Assembly (NCBI GenBank): GCA_004431415.1 | Contig: QPMI01000218.1 | Coordinates: forward strand, 55,628-119,627 | DNA: 64,000 bases | From: Cyanophora paradoxa | Taxonomy: Eukaryota > Glaucocystophyceae > Cyanophorales > Cyanophoraceae | Direction of reading: 5' to 3' | Shown here: one piece after another, positions 1 through 9,458 of the stretch | Position numbering within the stretch: the stretch's first letter is position 1 | Layout: each line of letters starts with the position of its first letter | Program-made: the position numbers and the translations under genes | Notes under the pieces: generated by a model | Told to the model about the DNA's origin: nothing | What the model saw: the letters and a program-made list of their open reading frames with translations, nothing else | Database searches by the model: none

Positions 1-645
1 TACAGCCAGAGAATCGCCAATATCTGTGCTAATAATACCAGTTCTTGTGACGGTATCTAGGGAATCTCCTCTTACATTGAATGCAACAAAATTGTCTTGA
101 TAAAGATACCCAGAATTTATTTTCAGACCACTTGCACTTACAGTAGCCATTGTTGTTCCATTTCGCTTTATTAATATGTCCGAGTTAGCCCCACTATCAA
201 CAGTAGTCGTTTTAACTGTCCCAAAAGATCCAGCGGTAAGGCTTCCAGTAATTGTCGCATTTCCAGTTATTGTTGCACTCCCATTCACACTCAGTCCAGT
301 CCCGATCCAGGCACCACCACTAACTACTTGAAAAGCCGCTGATTTCCTATCAGCCGGATTAAAAGCTGTTTTATAATCCGCTTGACCTTCATATAGATTA
401 TCTTTGGTGATTAGATCCCCTGTTTTTGCGGGTCGATTCGATACGATCAGTTCAGTAGCTTTAACGAGTCCACCAGCCTTGTCGGCTCTGAGTTCTTTGA
501 CTCTAAGAATGGAGGTCTCATTGAAAGAATCGGATTTTGCTGTTTCAGTCGAAGGGAATGACTCGTTTAGATCATAAACAGTGTGTTGCACGTTATGGAC
601 AGCACTGGCTGATAAGGAAAACACAGGCGTGAACACAGTCGACAT
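1..645 (-). CDS. Fibre-like structural protein, 3' end cut by window edge
   Basis: The minus-strand frame is open from an ATG at 645 to the window edge, giving 215 residues without a stop. The start reads MSTVFTPVFSLSASAVHNVQ. The C-terminal half is Ser/Thr/Gly/Asn-rich and repetitive, with segments such as NGSATITGNATITGS and ILIKRNGTTMATVSASGLK. This is the pattern of phage and algal-virus tail-fibre shafts. It lies directly downstream of two other minus-strand fibre-like genes, so a receptor-binding or virion-surface role is inferred. There are no catalytic motifs. The family cannot be fixed because the C-terminus is missing. Confidence is high that it codes and moderate for the role. Confidence 0.7.
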   Translation of the reverse strand, partial: MSTVFTPVFSLSASAVHNVQHTVYDLNESFPSTETAKSDSFNETSILRVKELRADKAGGLVKATELIVSNRPAKTGDLITKDNLYEGQADYKTAFNPADRKSAAFQVVSGGAWIGTGLSVNGSATITGNATITGSLTAGSFGTVKTTTVDSGANSDILIKRNGTTMATVSASGLKINSGYLYQDNFVAFNVRGDSLDTVTRTGIISTDIGDSLAV

Positions 646-660
646 CTTTTGATTGTTCTT

Positions 661-703
661 TATTATTACGTGAGAATATTATTATTATTACGTGAGAATA
701 TTA
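661..703. repeat. Tandem 21-bp AT-rich repeat upstream of fibre gene
   Basis: Two copies of a 21-bp unit (core ATTATTACGTGAGAATATTA) stand 22 bp apart in the short gap between two minus-strand fibre-like genes. They lie 16 nt upstream of the ATG at 645 and touch the stop codon of the preceding gene. Position and AT-richness would suit a promoter or a transcript-end signal, but this is an inference. Confidence 0.5.
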
Positions 704-3700
704 TGCTACCATCTTCCCTGTTGCTATATAACTCATTTGATAGTGGAAAAGTCCAATGCTTTCATTGAATGCATGTTCTGCCGAAATTGTTGCATGAATA
801 GTAAATGTTGTTGTTGTGGAACTTGTGACACCATATACCAATACATATGAACCACCATTATATCCTTGTATCAGATTGAGAACCACTTCTGGGGCTTCCG
901 CAAATGCTTTCGGGAATGTGACAACCTGTGGAAATCCCCAATGACCCGGACCTGTGATTGTCAAAGATTTTGAGAATTTCCCTGTTTGTATATACTGGTC
1001 TTTATTGACACGCTGTTCTGAAACAAGTTTTGCGATCTTTGTATTATCTGTTTCATCCATTGCATAATATGCTCTTGCGTAAGCATTTCCCCGACATAAT
1101 AACGTTTTATCGTATATATTTGCGGAATTGTGGAAAAACCATTGTTCTAAATAAAGTGGCGCATTCGGTTGGTAAATTTGACCGGATCCCACATACATGG
1201 TGTTATTGGCTGTAATTGTATTCGCTACAAATGGGTCTAAGGTTGGGAAATCCGTGATTTCCGATTTTGTGTGAGTATGGGCGAAGTCTGTTATATTTGC
1301 CTTTGTGTGACTATGTGCGAAATCTGTGATATCTGCTTTAAAATGAGAGTGAGGACCGACAGTCGTAGAAGCTGTTGGCTTCCCGTATATATTATTCCAA
1401 TGGAGGAAACCACTGTGTGACGATATAGCGGGGTTTTTGCTCCAACCAACAGTAATCGGACCTGGAAGATAAATTCTTCCTATTTGTCCTTGAACACCAA
1501 CTTTAACAAGTCCTTCACAATTTATTGCAACAAACTGTTTAAAATCTCTCACAGGATTAATTCCAGGAGCATAGGCATTTACTCGTAAACGAGTATAAGT
1601 ATTGTTTGATGGTTCAATTCCAACAACATCAAAGTATCTACTGTCATACTGACACGTATAATAGATATAACATGATTTCATGTCTGTTGGAACAGTCCAA
1701 TACATCTTACAGCTACTACAATCATCATCACCATCAATCCATGTGTTTGCCCAAGTGCTTGTGTCACCTACAAGTGGTTGCCCAAAATAATCTCTCCAAT
1801 CTCCTGTGCGGTCTGTGGAAATACCACTTGTAGCGTCAAAATCAGTTGGTGAAGTGTATGTTGGTGTATTTATCAGATCATCATAGTTTCCAGTTGTTGC
1901 CACAGTCGCAAATGTCGGGAAGTCTGTAATTTGAGACTTTGTGTGGGTATGGGCAAAATCTGTTATTTCTGACTTTGTGTGAGTGTGTGAAAAATCTGTA
2001 ATCTCTGACTTTGTGTGAGTGTGTGGATCAGGTGGGAAGGTTAATGGTCGAACATTGTGAACATTGGGTAATTCAATGCGACTAATTGGAGTGTTTGGAT
2101 CTAATACATATTCAGCACCAAGGTGGACAACAGGAAATGTTTGATCATTCGGAGTAGTAACAAAGAAATTAGAAGCATGCACATCACCTGCAATTGTTCC
2201 ACCTGTTAGTGGTAAATAATCATGATCGTGTGAATCAGGTGGATAGGTCGATGGGGGATTGACGATATGCTCCCAGAAATGCTTGTGAACATTGGGTAAT
2301 TCAAGACGACTAAATGGGGTGTTTGGATCTAAAACATATTCAGCACCAAGGTGGACAACAGGGAATGACTGATCATTCGGAGTGTCCACAAAGAAATTCG
2401 GAGCATGCACATCACCTGTGAGAGTCCCGCCTGTAAGGGGTAAATAATTCCCAAGAGCCGACGTTAATTCGGTATCTGTAACATAATCTTCAAGAATTGC
2501 TGCAAGTTCTGTATCATCTACATAGTTTTTGCTTTCGAGGTAATCATCTGTTACCACACCTGAAAGGGTTGTATTGTGTAAGTTTTTCGCCGCCATTCTC
2601 TGATTGACTTCTAAGGCGCCTCCTGTTGTTGTTTTAATCCATGCAATCTCGCATTTTCCGTGATCATCTGTGGGTTGTCCCACAACAGGAAGATAGTTTA
2701 CAACTTTCTCCCTTGTGAAAACTATCTTAGGTCTTGCTCCATCATATGCACTTTGATCTGTTACATTTACTTGTATTGCTGCTGAAAAATCCGCTTCTTG
2801 TCCTATTTCTCCTGGGTGATAATTCGTAACATAGATACTGGGGAAAGTATCATTTACGCCTACATTGAAATCGCCACTATAAACTCCATTTACGATTGGA
2901 TCCCGTGGTAATCTTACAGCAAGAGTTCCCACCATCGGTGTGCCTGTTTCACCTGTAAACGACCCATTGAGATTTACGTAATGATCATTCAAAAATAGCC
3001 TTTCAGGTGTATTAATCGATTGGTAAAGTGTGACCCCATTAAAAACGTTTCCGATTGCATTCAATTGCGCAAAAACTGGCTGCTCATCTATTTCATCCCA
3101 TGGGTGCCTGTGGTTACTATTAGTAATCTCTGAGTAATCATGTGTGTGTTTTCCCGGTGGGAAGGTGGATGGGGGATTTGTGATATGCTCCCATAAATGA
3201 GTGTGGGCGAAATCTGTTATTTGATCTTTTGTGTGAGTGTGGGCAAAATCTGTAATATCTGCTTTTGTGTGTTTTTGCTTTGCTAACCAATCTAAAACAA
3301 CATTCGATGTCGGGTGATTTGGTAGGTTTGCTTCAATCTTCACAGTGAGATAATCGACTATTACATTACTTCCATTAATATTACTTGCCCATAGGTTACT
3401 GCTGTAAATGTTACTGGCATAAATGTTACTGGCATAAATGTTACTTGTAACTGTAAGGTTTGATGAAATTGTAAGATTAGATGAAATAACACCACCTTTG
3501 AGAGACAAGTAATCATGAGTGTGTGGATCAGGTGGGAAGGTTAATGGTCGATTGGTGATATGCTCCCACAAATGCTCGTGAGAACTGGGTGGATAGGTTA
3601 ATGGGGCATTGGTGATATGTTCCCACAAATGCTTGTGAGAATTGGGTAGTTCGATTCGACTAATTGGGGTGTTGTCGCCCAATATAAATTCGGCACCTGT

Positions 3701-4156
3701 ATGCACGACCGGATTTCTTTGGATATACATATTGGATGCACCTATTACAGGTGCTATTATGGGCACATCCGAATTAACGAGATTGCAAGTGATGGAGAAA
3801 ATGGTTTTAGGGGCGAATAGATTGCAATCAAAGGTCACAGTAGCTGGATCAATAGTAGGATCGACATTTGAACAGATCTGAAACATCCACCCTCCCACAC
3901 AGTTGCAATTTAGATTTCGAAAGGCTGTTCCTGCCATTGCATCCACATAGCCTATCCCATTTGCTATGTCATATATGTGACCAAACTCGTAACCAAAAAT
4001 GTCATTCCACAGGTTGGAAGCCATAGCTCCCATCACATACCCTTTTAGATCTACTATCAGGTCATTGGATTCACTGGGTATATTGGCGTGGGTTATATAA
4101 AAATTATTATCCAATACAGCATTCTTTATTGTCGTTTCTACTATGGGTTCAGTCAT
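701..4156 (-). CDS. Large fibre protein with C-terminal H-type lectin-like domain
   Basis: 1,151 residues. The middle is built from repeats: NIYASNIYASNIYSSNLWAS-type spacers, many HTHTKSEITDF-type units, LWEHITN..P.T.PP units, and a duplicated block of about 80 residues containing VVHLGAEYVLDPNTP. HTH..ITDF repeats are typical of phage and large-virus tail fibres, where histidines can bind metal in trimeric shafts. The last 75 or so residues (WGFPQVVTFPKAFAEAPEVV, then a Thr-rich strand, FTIHATISAEHAF, and a terminal YQMSYIATGK) fit the H-type lectin pattern, suggesting sugar binding at the fibre tip. It lies in a minus-strand series, 37 nt downstream of the anchored fibre gene. The role in host attachment is inferred from domain type and neighbours. 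Confidence 0.75.
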   Translation of the reverse strand: MTEPIVETTIKNAVLDNNFYITHANIPSESNDLIVDLKGYVMGAMASNLWNDIFGYEFGHIYDIANGIGYVDAMAGTAFRNLNCNCVGGWMFQICSNVDPTIDPATVTFDCNLFAPKTIFSITCNLVNSDVPIIAPVIGASNMYIQRNPVVHTGAEFILGDNTPISRIELPNSHKHLWEHITNAPLTYPPSSHEHLWEHITNRPLTFPPDPHTHDYLSLKGGVISSNLTISSNLTVTSNIYASNIYASNIYSSNLWASNINGSNVIVDYLTVKIEANLPNHPTSNVVLDWLAKQKHTKADITDFAHTHTKDQITDFAHTHLWEHITNPPSTFPPGKHTHDYSEITNSNHRHPWDEIDEQPVFAQLNAIGNVFNGVTLYQSINTPERLFLNDHYVNLNGSFTGETGTPMVGTLAVRLPRDPIVNGVYSGDFNVGVNDTFPSIYVTNYHPGEIGQEADFSAAIQVNVTDQSAYDGARPKIVFTREKVVNYLPVVGQPTDDHGKCEIAWIKTTTGGALEVNQRMAAKNLHNTTLSGVVTDDYLESKNYVDDTELAAILEDYVTDTELTSALGNYLPLTGGTLTGDVHAPNFFVDTPNDQSFPVVHLGAEYVLDPNTPFSRLELPNVHKHFWEHIVNPPSTYPPDSHDHDYLPLTGGTIAGDVHASNFFVTTPNDQTFPVVHLGAEYVLDPNTPISRIELPNVHNVRPLTFPPDPHTHTKSEITDFSHTHTKSEITDFAHTHTKSQITDFPTFATVATTGNYDDLINTPTYTSPTDFDATSGISTDRTGDWRDYFGQPLVGDTSTWANTWIDGDDDCSSCKMYWTVPTDMKSCYIYYTCQYDSRYFDVVGIEPSNNTYTRLRVNAYAPGINPVRDFKQFVAINCEGLVKVGVQGQIGRIYLPGPITVGWSKNPAISSHSGFLHWNNIYGKPTASTTVGPHSHFKADITDFAHSHTKANITDFAHTHTKSEITDFPTLDPFVANTITANNTMYVGSGQIYQPNAPLYLEQWFFHNSANIYDKTLLCRGNAYARAYYAMDETDNTKIAKLVSEQRVNKDQYIQTGKFSKSLTITGPGHWGFPQVVTFPKAFAEAPEVVLNLIQGYNGGSYVLVYGVTSSTTTTFTIHATISAEHAFNESIGLFHYQMSYIATGKMVA

Positions 4157-4193
4157 TATACTCTATTATGGAATACTACAAAAATTAAGGTTG

Positions 4194-7100
4194 TTACATA
4201 ACGTTTGGAACATGTTCATATATTCTCCCTTCTCGTTGTGCAATTTCCGCCATAAAGTCTGCATTATCTTTTATTATTGATTCAGCCATTTGTTGTGCTC
4301 GTGATTTTTTGGGTGCTGCCCTACTTGCTGGTGGTTGATCAGTTCTCACAACACTAAGACCATGCCCCTCGGCTGACCTCACCTCTAACCCCACATCTCC
4401 TTCGGCTGTTTGGGTCACATTAAGCTCTGGTGTTGAGTATTTATTACCTGCACCTGCAATGGTTCTGTCTATGCATGCAAAACATAAAGCTCGGAATTTG
4501 TATGCAAGCACAAGTCCTCCAACACCGAGAATCGGCAAGAGAATGAGAAGCACTAACGTCCCGGGATCCATTCCTGGCGATCCGACTGGATTTGTAGGAT
4601 TACTGGGATTATTAGGTGTCGTGTTTGGATCTGGATCAGTTGTAGGGGGATCTTTTGAATCGGGATCTGGGTTAGGCTGGTTCGGATTGGGATCGTTTGG
4701 TGGCGGCTCTGTCGACCCTGCTAATGATGTCGGCGCTGTGTATGCATTTGCAAACACGATGGGAGCCGTCGCTGGATTTCCTGTGGAGGATCCTGAGATT
4801 GCACCATAGGTATCTGCGAGATATTTGTATAATTCCTGTGTTACAGGCGGATTGCTCACAGATCGACACACCCAAATATTGCATGTGGTATCATAGACCG
4901 TGTCCCTGATAAAGGGCGGTAGAGCCGTCCCACTGAATGACTCAAAGAGTCCATTTCGCGATAGCAATCGATGCCCTGCATCACAATTTCCACCCTCGAA
5001 ATATTTGGTAGCCGAAATTGCACCTTGCACATAAATATTGCATGTTGAGTGCAATCCAATGTTATCAAGGTTAGGAGTGTATCTGTCATCGAGCCGGACA
5101 GTGCACACCCATGGGGAAGCGGTTTTAATATATTTCTTATCGCCCACTTCGATTACATCTGTATTTGGGTGGCTGTCAAGCTGAGTCCAAACAGCATCAT
5201 ATCTGAAAGTGTAATAAACTAAGAGACCATCTGTGGACGATGTGAAAGCAAAGAAGGTCATAAAGTCCGTGGATCCAAAGAAGTCAGCATTGGTCGATGT
5301 TAGGGTGACTCTGGGATAGCTCATATCCACAGTCTCAGAAGGATATGGAATATAAGAGGTGTAATTGCGATTGAACAGGTAATAGTGAAATCCATCTGAG
5401 ACATTCGAGTGAGTGGGCAAGGTGACTGTTAAGGTCTTACTGCGATTTTCAAACGTGTTTTGTATGACAATATTGCAAGTATTAATATATCGAGAATCGA
5501 AAAAGTAATTATTTGTGACACTGTTATTGATCAGAGTCGCATTGGTTCCATTAAATACGAAATTCTGCCCATTTATTCTCGTAGTATGGAGGTCGGTCAC
5601 ATCGAGAGGATACCTTATTTTCAAGCGGTCTTCGGGGTCAAATCGCGGAATAGTTCCTGTTGCCTTCCAATTGATAGTAAAGGGAGGAGAAAGGGACACA
5701 GGTGGGATCGCTGAAAGATTAAATTTCGCAAAATACAACCCAACAGGATATGCTGTAAGAGCATATGTCACTGTTGCATTTCCGACAAGTGTGAAGCCGG
5801 TGGTTGTTATGTTAGTTGCAACAAATGGGGAGTAGCCGGCTGGTGCATTGTTAATAGAGGTGGTCGACCCATTATTGATCACATACAAATTCGTGTCAGT
5901 TATTTCAATAGTTGGAGGGGAAACAAATGGTGTCTCAAATGTGAAATTAAAATTCGCTGGAACCGCTGCAAGGTATCTATATGTTGTTGCTGATATCTCG
6001 GATGCCTGGAATACTTTGCTTCCCCTCTGCACTACATTACTGGTGTCTTTCACATTGTGATAGGATATACTGGGAGTCGGGGAGAGCACCAACGAAATAG
6101 CATCTGGTAAATCAGACTTTGTAATATACAGCTCTTTAAGATACTCCTTTTTGAAAGGGGCGGTCAGATCTCCAATAGTAGCCGATGACCCTGCGACCAC
6201 AATATTACAGGTGTTTGCATTCAAAGTATAAACTGTGTTCCACCTCAAAGAATTCGCCCCAAGATCGAAATTCTGTGAGAAGGGCACGATATTGCTACCT
6301 TGTAAATCTCGGTAAACCTTCACTCTGGGTTTGCTATCGAATTCAGGGGTGATATAATTGATGTTAAGAGTGAAACTAATAGTAGCTTCGGAACTCAATG
6401 AGTTGTTTCGGATGATAAGTAAATTGTATGTCTCGTTAATGACAAACGAAACCTGAAACCCTGTGGAGGTGACATTTTGGATAAATGCTTTATTAGATTC
6501 ATTATTGTTATAGATAGGATTATAATAAGTAGTGTGATCCACCAATGAAACAGTGGGTATATTCGTCTCGAAACCTGTGACACCCAACTGATCCCAAGTG
6601 AATGTATATGTAGGTTTGCCTACGTAAGCGACATAGACCCCATTTGCGAGCTGCTGAGGGTATCCCTCGACAGTGTAGGTCTCAGTTTGCGAAACCGAGC
6701 GGGAAAGGTTACTATTATAGTCGGTGTAGCTGATCAGTGCATTATCATTGGTAAGAATCTGATTAGGTCGGAGTGAGTGATTTAATGGAAGGATTAAATT
6801 GGAGGCAAACATGGAAACTCCATGCACCTCTGACCATCTCAGATTCGAGAGACCAATTCGGTATGCGTTATCAATAGAAGGGTAAATGTTCCTTTTTGAG
6901 AGAATATGAGCCAGAGAAATTGCCAGCGCTCCATCTGCTGCAAACAGAGCATTAATTTCCGACTGCAAAGCGGCTATTTCGGTGGTGTGGGTCGTGAGGG
7001 TTCCATCCTGGCTGGAATCTTTGGTGTTCTTGCTCCTCTCGAACTCCAAAAACGCCTTTACGATGTCCTTGCCTAAAAGATCGTTTATATTGTCTCTGGT

Positions 7101-7916
7101 AATGTAAACATGATCTGTTCTCAGTGCCTGTTTCTCTGTGGTAAAAGCCGGAATCTCCTCTGCAAATGATATAGTCGTTTTATCAAGTGCTAAGGATCTC
7201 ACATTCGGAGCATTGGCGCCAATTATATCCACAACGTTCCCATTTTCGACAATTTCTAAGGTCGGTTTCGCGGGGTCTAATGTGAAAACACCCTCTGTTA
7301 TCTGGGGAACCGATTCGCTCTTCTGAATCACAAAGGATTCGATGTTTAGGTTACAGGTTGCGACATTGGTGGCGAAAAACGACTCGGAGTTGAGCGAGTT
7401 TACATTTAGGGTATCCGTAGTGATGTTACTTGCTGTAATGTTACTCGTCGTAAGATTACCTGCTGAGAGATCATGGACGACCTCTACCTTTGTTTTCCGT
7501 GTGGATACTCCCGCTATAAGTGTGCTATTATCCACGATTCTCATAGCTGCATTTTGGAAACCGCTCTCATCTTGAATGAAGAAGTTTAAGCGACCTCTAT
7601 CGAATGCTTTTGGGATGTTCCTACGATTATATCGCACCGTTTTCGGTAGCTGGCGGGTTGCCTGAATGCTGGCGACTCTGTTTCGTTCGTTATCATCAAG
7701 TAAAAAGTCGATTCCAAGTTTATGATCCCCTTTCTCGACGTTCATTAACTGCAAAGCTGCGGGTCTGCTCGGTGTCCCACTGACTGGATCTTCGCGGTCT
7801 GCATTGTAGTTTATTCTCAGAGACCCGCGAATTTCAGTGTTTACCTGATCAGTGTCCTCTATCTGAGTGGTCGAATTAATAACTCGTGCATCTGGTCGCG
7901 GATTCAGGAACGACAT
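4194..7916 (-). CDS. Anchored fibre/adhesin-like virion protein, copy A (complete)
   Basis: 1,240 residues from the ATG at 7916 (MSFLNPRPDARVINS). An upstream in-frame ATG at 8156 would run through the divergent lipase gene and is less likely. The N-terminal part has SNITASNITTDTLNVNSLNS repeats like the neighbouring fibre. The long middle is rich in Asn, Ser, Thr and Tyr and looks like beta-structure. Near residues 1060-1110 there is a Pro/Asp/Asn-rich stalk, then one hydrophobic segment (LVLLILLPILGVGGLVLAYK, about residues 1120-1141) followed by a Cys-containing basic stretch and a tail of about 100 residues. The order suggests an ectodomain, stalk and membrane anchor. The 5' part, to position 5912, is repeated as a truncated copy at 12781-14808. 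Confidence 0.7.
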   Translation of the reverse strand: MSFLNPRPDARVINSTTQIEDTDQVNTEIRGSLRINYNADREDPVSGTPSRPAALQLMNVEKGDHKLGIDFLLDDNERNRVASIQATRQLPKTVRYNRRNIPKAFDRGRLNFFIQDESGFQNAAMRIVDNSTLIAGVSTRKTKVEVVHDLSAGNLTTSNITASNITTDTLNVNSLNSESFFATNVATCNLNIESFVIQKSESVPQITEGVFTLDPAKPTLEIVENGNVVDIIGANAPNVRSLALDKTTISFAEEIPAFTTEKQALRTDHVYITRDNINDLLGKDIVKAFLEFERSKNTKDSSQDGTLTTHTTEIAALQSEINALFAADGALAISLAHILSKRNIYPSIDNAYRIGLSNLRWSEVHGVSMFASNLILPLNHSLRPNQILTNDNALISYTDYNSNLSRSVSQTETYTVEGYPQQLANGVYVAYVGKPTYTFTWDQLGVTGFETNIPTVSLVDHTTYYNPIYNNNESNKAFIQNVTSTGFQVSFVINETYNLLIIRNNSLSSEATISFTLNINYITPEFDSKPRVKVYRDLQGSNIVPFSQNFDLGANSLRWNTVYTLNANTCNIVVAGSSATIGDLTAPFKKEYLKELYITKSDLPDAISLVLSPTPSISYHNVKDTSNVVQRGSKVFQASEISATTYRYLAAVPANFNFTFETPFVSPPTIEITDTNLYVINNGSTTSINNAPAGYSPFVATNITTTGFTLVGNATVTYALTAYPVGLYFAKFNLSAIPPVSLSPPFTINWKATGTIPRFDPEDRLKIRYPLDVTDLHTTRINGQNFVFNGTNATLINNSVTNNYFFDSRYINTCNIVIQNTFENRSKTLTVTLPTHSNVSDGFHYYLFNRNYTSYIPYPSETVDMSYPRVTLTSTNADFFGSTDFMTFFAFTSSTDGLLVYYTFRYDAVWTQLDSHPNTDVIEVGDKKYIKTASPWVCTVRLDDRYTPNLDNIGLHSTCNIYVQGAISATKYFEGGNCDAGHRLLSRNGLFESFSGTALPPFIRDTVYDTTCNIWVCRSVSNPPVTQELYKYLADTYGAISGSSTGNPATAPIVFANAYTAPTSLAGSTEPPPNDPNPNQPNPDPDSKDPPTTDPDPNTTPNNPSNPTNPVGSPGMDPGTLVLLILLPILGVGGLVLAYKFRALCFACIDRTIAGAGNKYSTPELNVTQTAEGDVGLEVRSAEGHGLSVVRTDQPPASRAAPKKSRAQQMAESIIKDNADFMAEIAQREGRIYEHVPNVM

Positions 7917-7959
7917 CCTCTTTATAAACAAAGAAGATATATAAGAAGTATATAAGATA
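7917..7959. promoter_or_regulatory. Divergent promoter region between fibre and lipase genes
   Basis: Only 43 nt separate the start codons of the minus-strand fibre gene and the plus-strand patatin gene. The spacer is AT-rich with several TATA-like stretches (TTTATAAACAAAG, ATATATAAG, TATATAAG), so it probably holds two back-to-back promoters. An identical copy lies at 14809-14851 in the second block. Confidence 0.5.
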
Positions 7960-9189
7960 ATGAAGACCGTTCTCGCTTTGAGTGGAGGGGGGTCGCGCGG
8001 AATAATCGAGGCTGCTATACTGGCACAGATTGAAGCCCAAACCGGTAAACGAATCCAACAGCTATTCGACTGCTTTGCGGGAACATCCACAGGTGGATTA
8101 ATCGCGCTCCTATTGAATATCAAGGGAACCGATGGCGCCCCTAAATATACTGCCACTGATATTCTGGCGCTCTACAAAGCGAAACTACCGCTGATTTTCG
8201 CGAATCCACGAGTGCTTACATCGATTGTACAGCGCCCAAAGTACGAAGCCACTAACTTAGAAGCTGTGGCTCTGGATCTCTGCGGCTCGGCGACTATGGC
8301 GGATCTCTATAAACCCACCATCGTGACTGCGTTCGACACGGTTCAAATGTCCCCCGTTTTTATTTCAAGCAACGATGAAGATATTAATGGGATGCTTGTG
8401 CGCGATGCTGCAAGGGCTACCTCGGCTGCTCCGACCTATTTCGAGCCGAAACAAGTCACAGTCGCCGGAAGAACATATTGTTTAATCGATGGTTGCATGA
8501 GTGGAAATAATTCGCCCGGGGTTTGCGGCTACACATTCGCCCGCACTTTATTCGGAAACTCTTGCGAGGAGGAGCTTATCGTGGTCTCGATTACGGCGGG
8601 TCACGTCCAAGACTCTGATAAGGCGACATCTGGATATTCGTACGACACTATGAAAAATTGGGGGATCGTGCAATGGATGCTAAGCGCCACAGGATCGCCA
8701 ATTCTCAGCATGTTCTTAGAGTCGAGTGATCTAAACGCCCACGTAAAGCTACTGGAACTTTTACCCAGAAACGATGATCAGAATTACGATCGCTACTATA
8801 AGCTGAGCGTTCCTTTACCGAAAGATAAAATGACCCTCGATACTATCACAACGAGTCACCTGCAATATTTGGAAACGGAAGCGCTCGCGTTTGTTTCCGC
8901 ACAGCAAACGTATTTTAATGCGATGTATTCAGTGCTGACGATGAATATCTCAGAGGGCGATGTTCCCATAATTAATCTGTCCGGGTGCACAGATGTAAGC
9001 GCACCCCGGAGTCTAACTGGGTGCCGCTCGATAATAGCGCCTTTATTGCGGAATTTGGCACAGCTTCTGATGCCCGCTGGTCAAATGCTACGGGATGGGT
9101 GGGATTTACAAACCCGCCGCAAGGTAGTAGGTCGGGAGGCAATTACTTACGCATCGATTTCCCGCGTCTGTTTATGCTTTCCTCTATAA
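7960..9189 (+). CDS. Patatin-like phospholipase/acyl hydrolase, copy A
   Basis: Patatin-family Ser-Asp acyl hydrolases cleave acyl chains from membrane lipids. All key elements are present: the oxyanion loop SGGGSRG (residues 8-14), the nucleophile elbow GTSTGG with Ser43, and the catalytic Asp in IDGCMSG (about residue 177). The catalytic part spans about residues 1-330. The final 75 residues in this frame look unlike protein, while another frame opens near 8976 and encodes a plausible beta-sandwich tail (next entry). A one-base slip around the CCCC at 9003-9006 would fuse the two. A viral lipase could act on host membranes at entry or exit, or on lipid in the particle; that role is inferred. 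The gene is divergent from the fibre gene with a 43-nt spacer. Confidence 0.85.
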   Translation: MKTVLALSGGGSRGIIEAAILAQIEAQTGKRIQQLFDCFAGTSTGGLIALLLNIKGTDGAPKYTATDILALYKAKLPLIFANPRVLTSIVQRPKYEATNLEAVALDLCGSATMADLYKPTIVTAFDTVQMSPVFISSNDEDINGMLVRDAARATSAAPTYFEPKQVTVAGRTYCLIDGCMSGNNSPGVCGYTFARTLFGNSCEEELIVVSITAGHVQDSDKATSGYSYDTMKNWGIVQWMLSATGSPILSMFLESSDLNAHVKLLELLPRNDDQNYDRYYKLSVPLPKDKMTLDTITTSHLQYLETEALAFVSAQQTYFNAMYSVLTMNISEGDVPIINLSGCTDVSAPRSLTGCRSIIAPLLRNLAQLLMPAGQMLRDGWDLQTRRKVVGREAITYASISRVCLCFPL

Positions 9190-9451
9190 AAATGAAGCCG
9201 GCTGCGAATGGAAACTACATTAAAACGTTTGAGATCGATTACCAATTAACTCCGGGAGTTTCTGCGCTTGTCACATACACAGAAGCCGGCGCGACGAGAG
9301 TGTTTACCAATGCAAATCAAATAGCCGGAAGTGCCGATCCTGACGAACATTTCTTAGCGAACCGAGATCTATTAGAACCCTCGTAATCTGGGTGCTCACG
9401 ACGAACGTAGCTTCGGCATGCCGAATAGATTTCGAGGGCTACTACGTGTGA
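8976..9451 (+). pseudogene. Discoidin-like (F5/8 C-type) tail of the lipase, copy A, frame-broken
   Basis: A frame offset from the lipase encodes a segment with WVPLDNSAFIAEFGTASDA, then NYLRIDFPRLFMLSSIKMKP and a final RIDFEGYYV, a spacing and strand pattern like galactose-binding discoidin domains. There is no ATG before the domain, so it is more likely the C-terminus of the lipase than a separate gene. In this copy the frame is also broken near 9362 by one missing C compared with copy B, giving a premature stop at 9386. The natural stop would be the TGA at 9449-9451. Both breaks fall in C runs, so sequencing error is possible. Confidence 0.5.
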
Positions 9452-9458
9452 ACAGCGC

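Noticed and set aside
7917-8156. Upstream ATG at 8156 for the anchored fibre gene
   Set aside because: It would overlap 197 nt of the lipase coding region on the other strand and the TATA-rich spacer. The added 80 residues look like reverse-strand lipase shadow.
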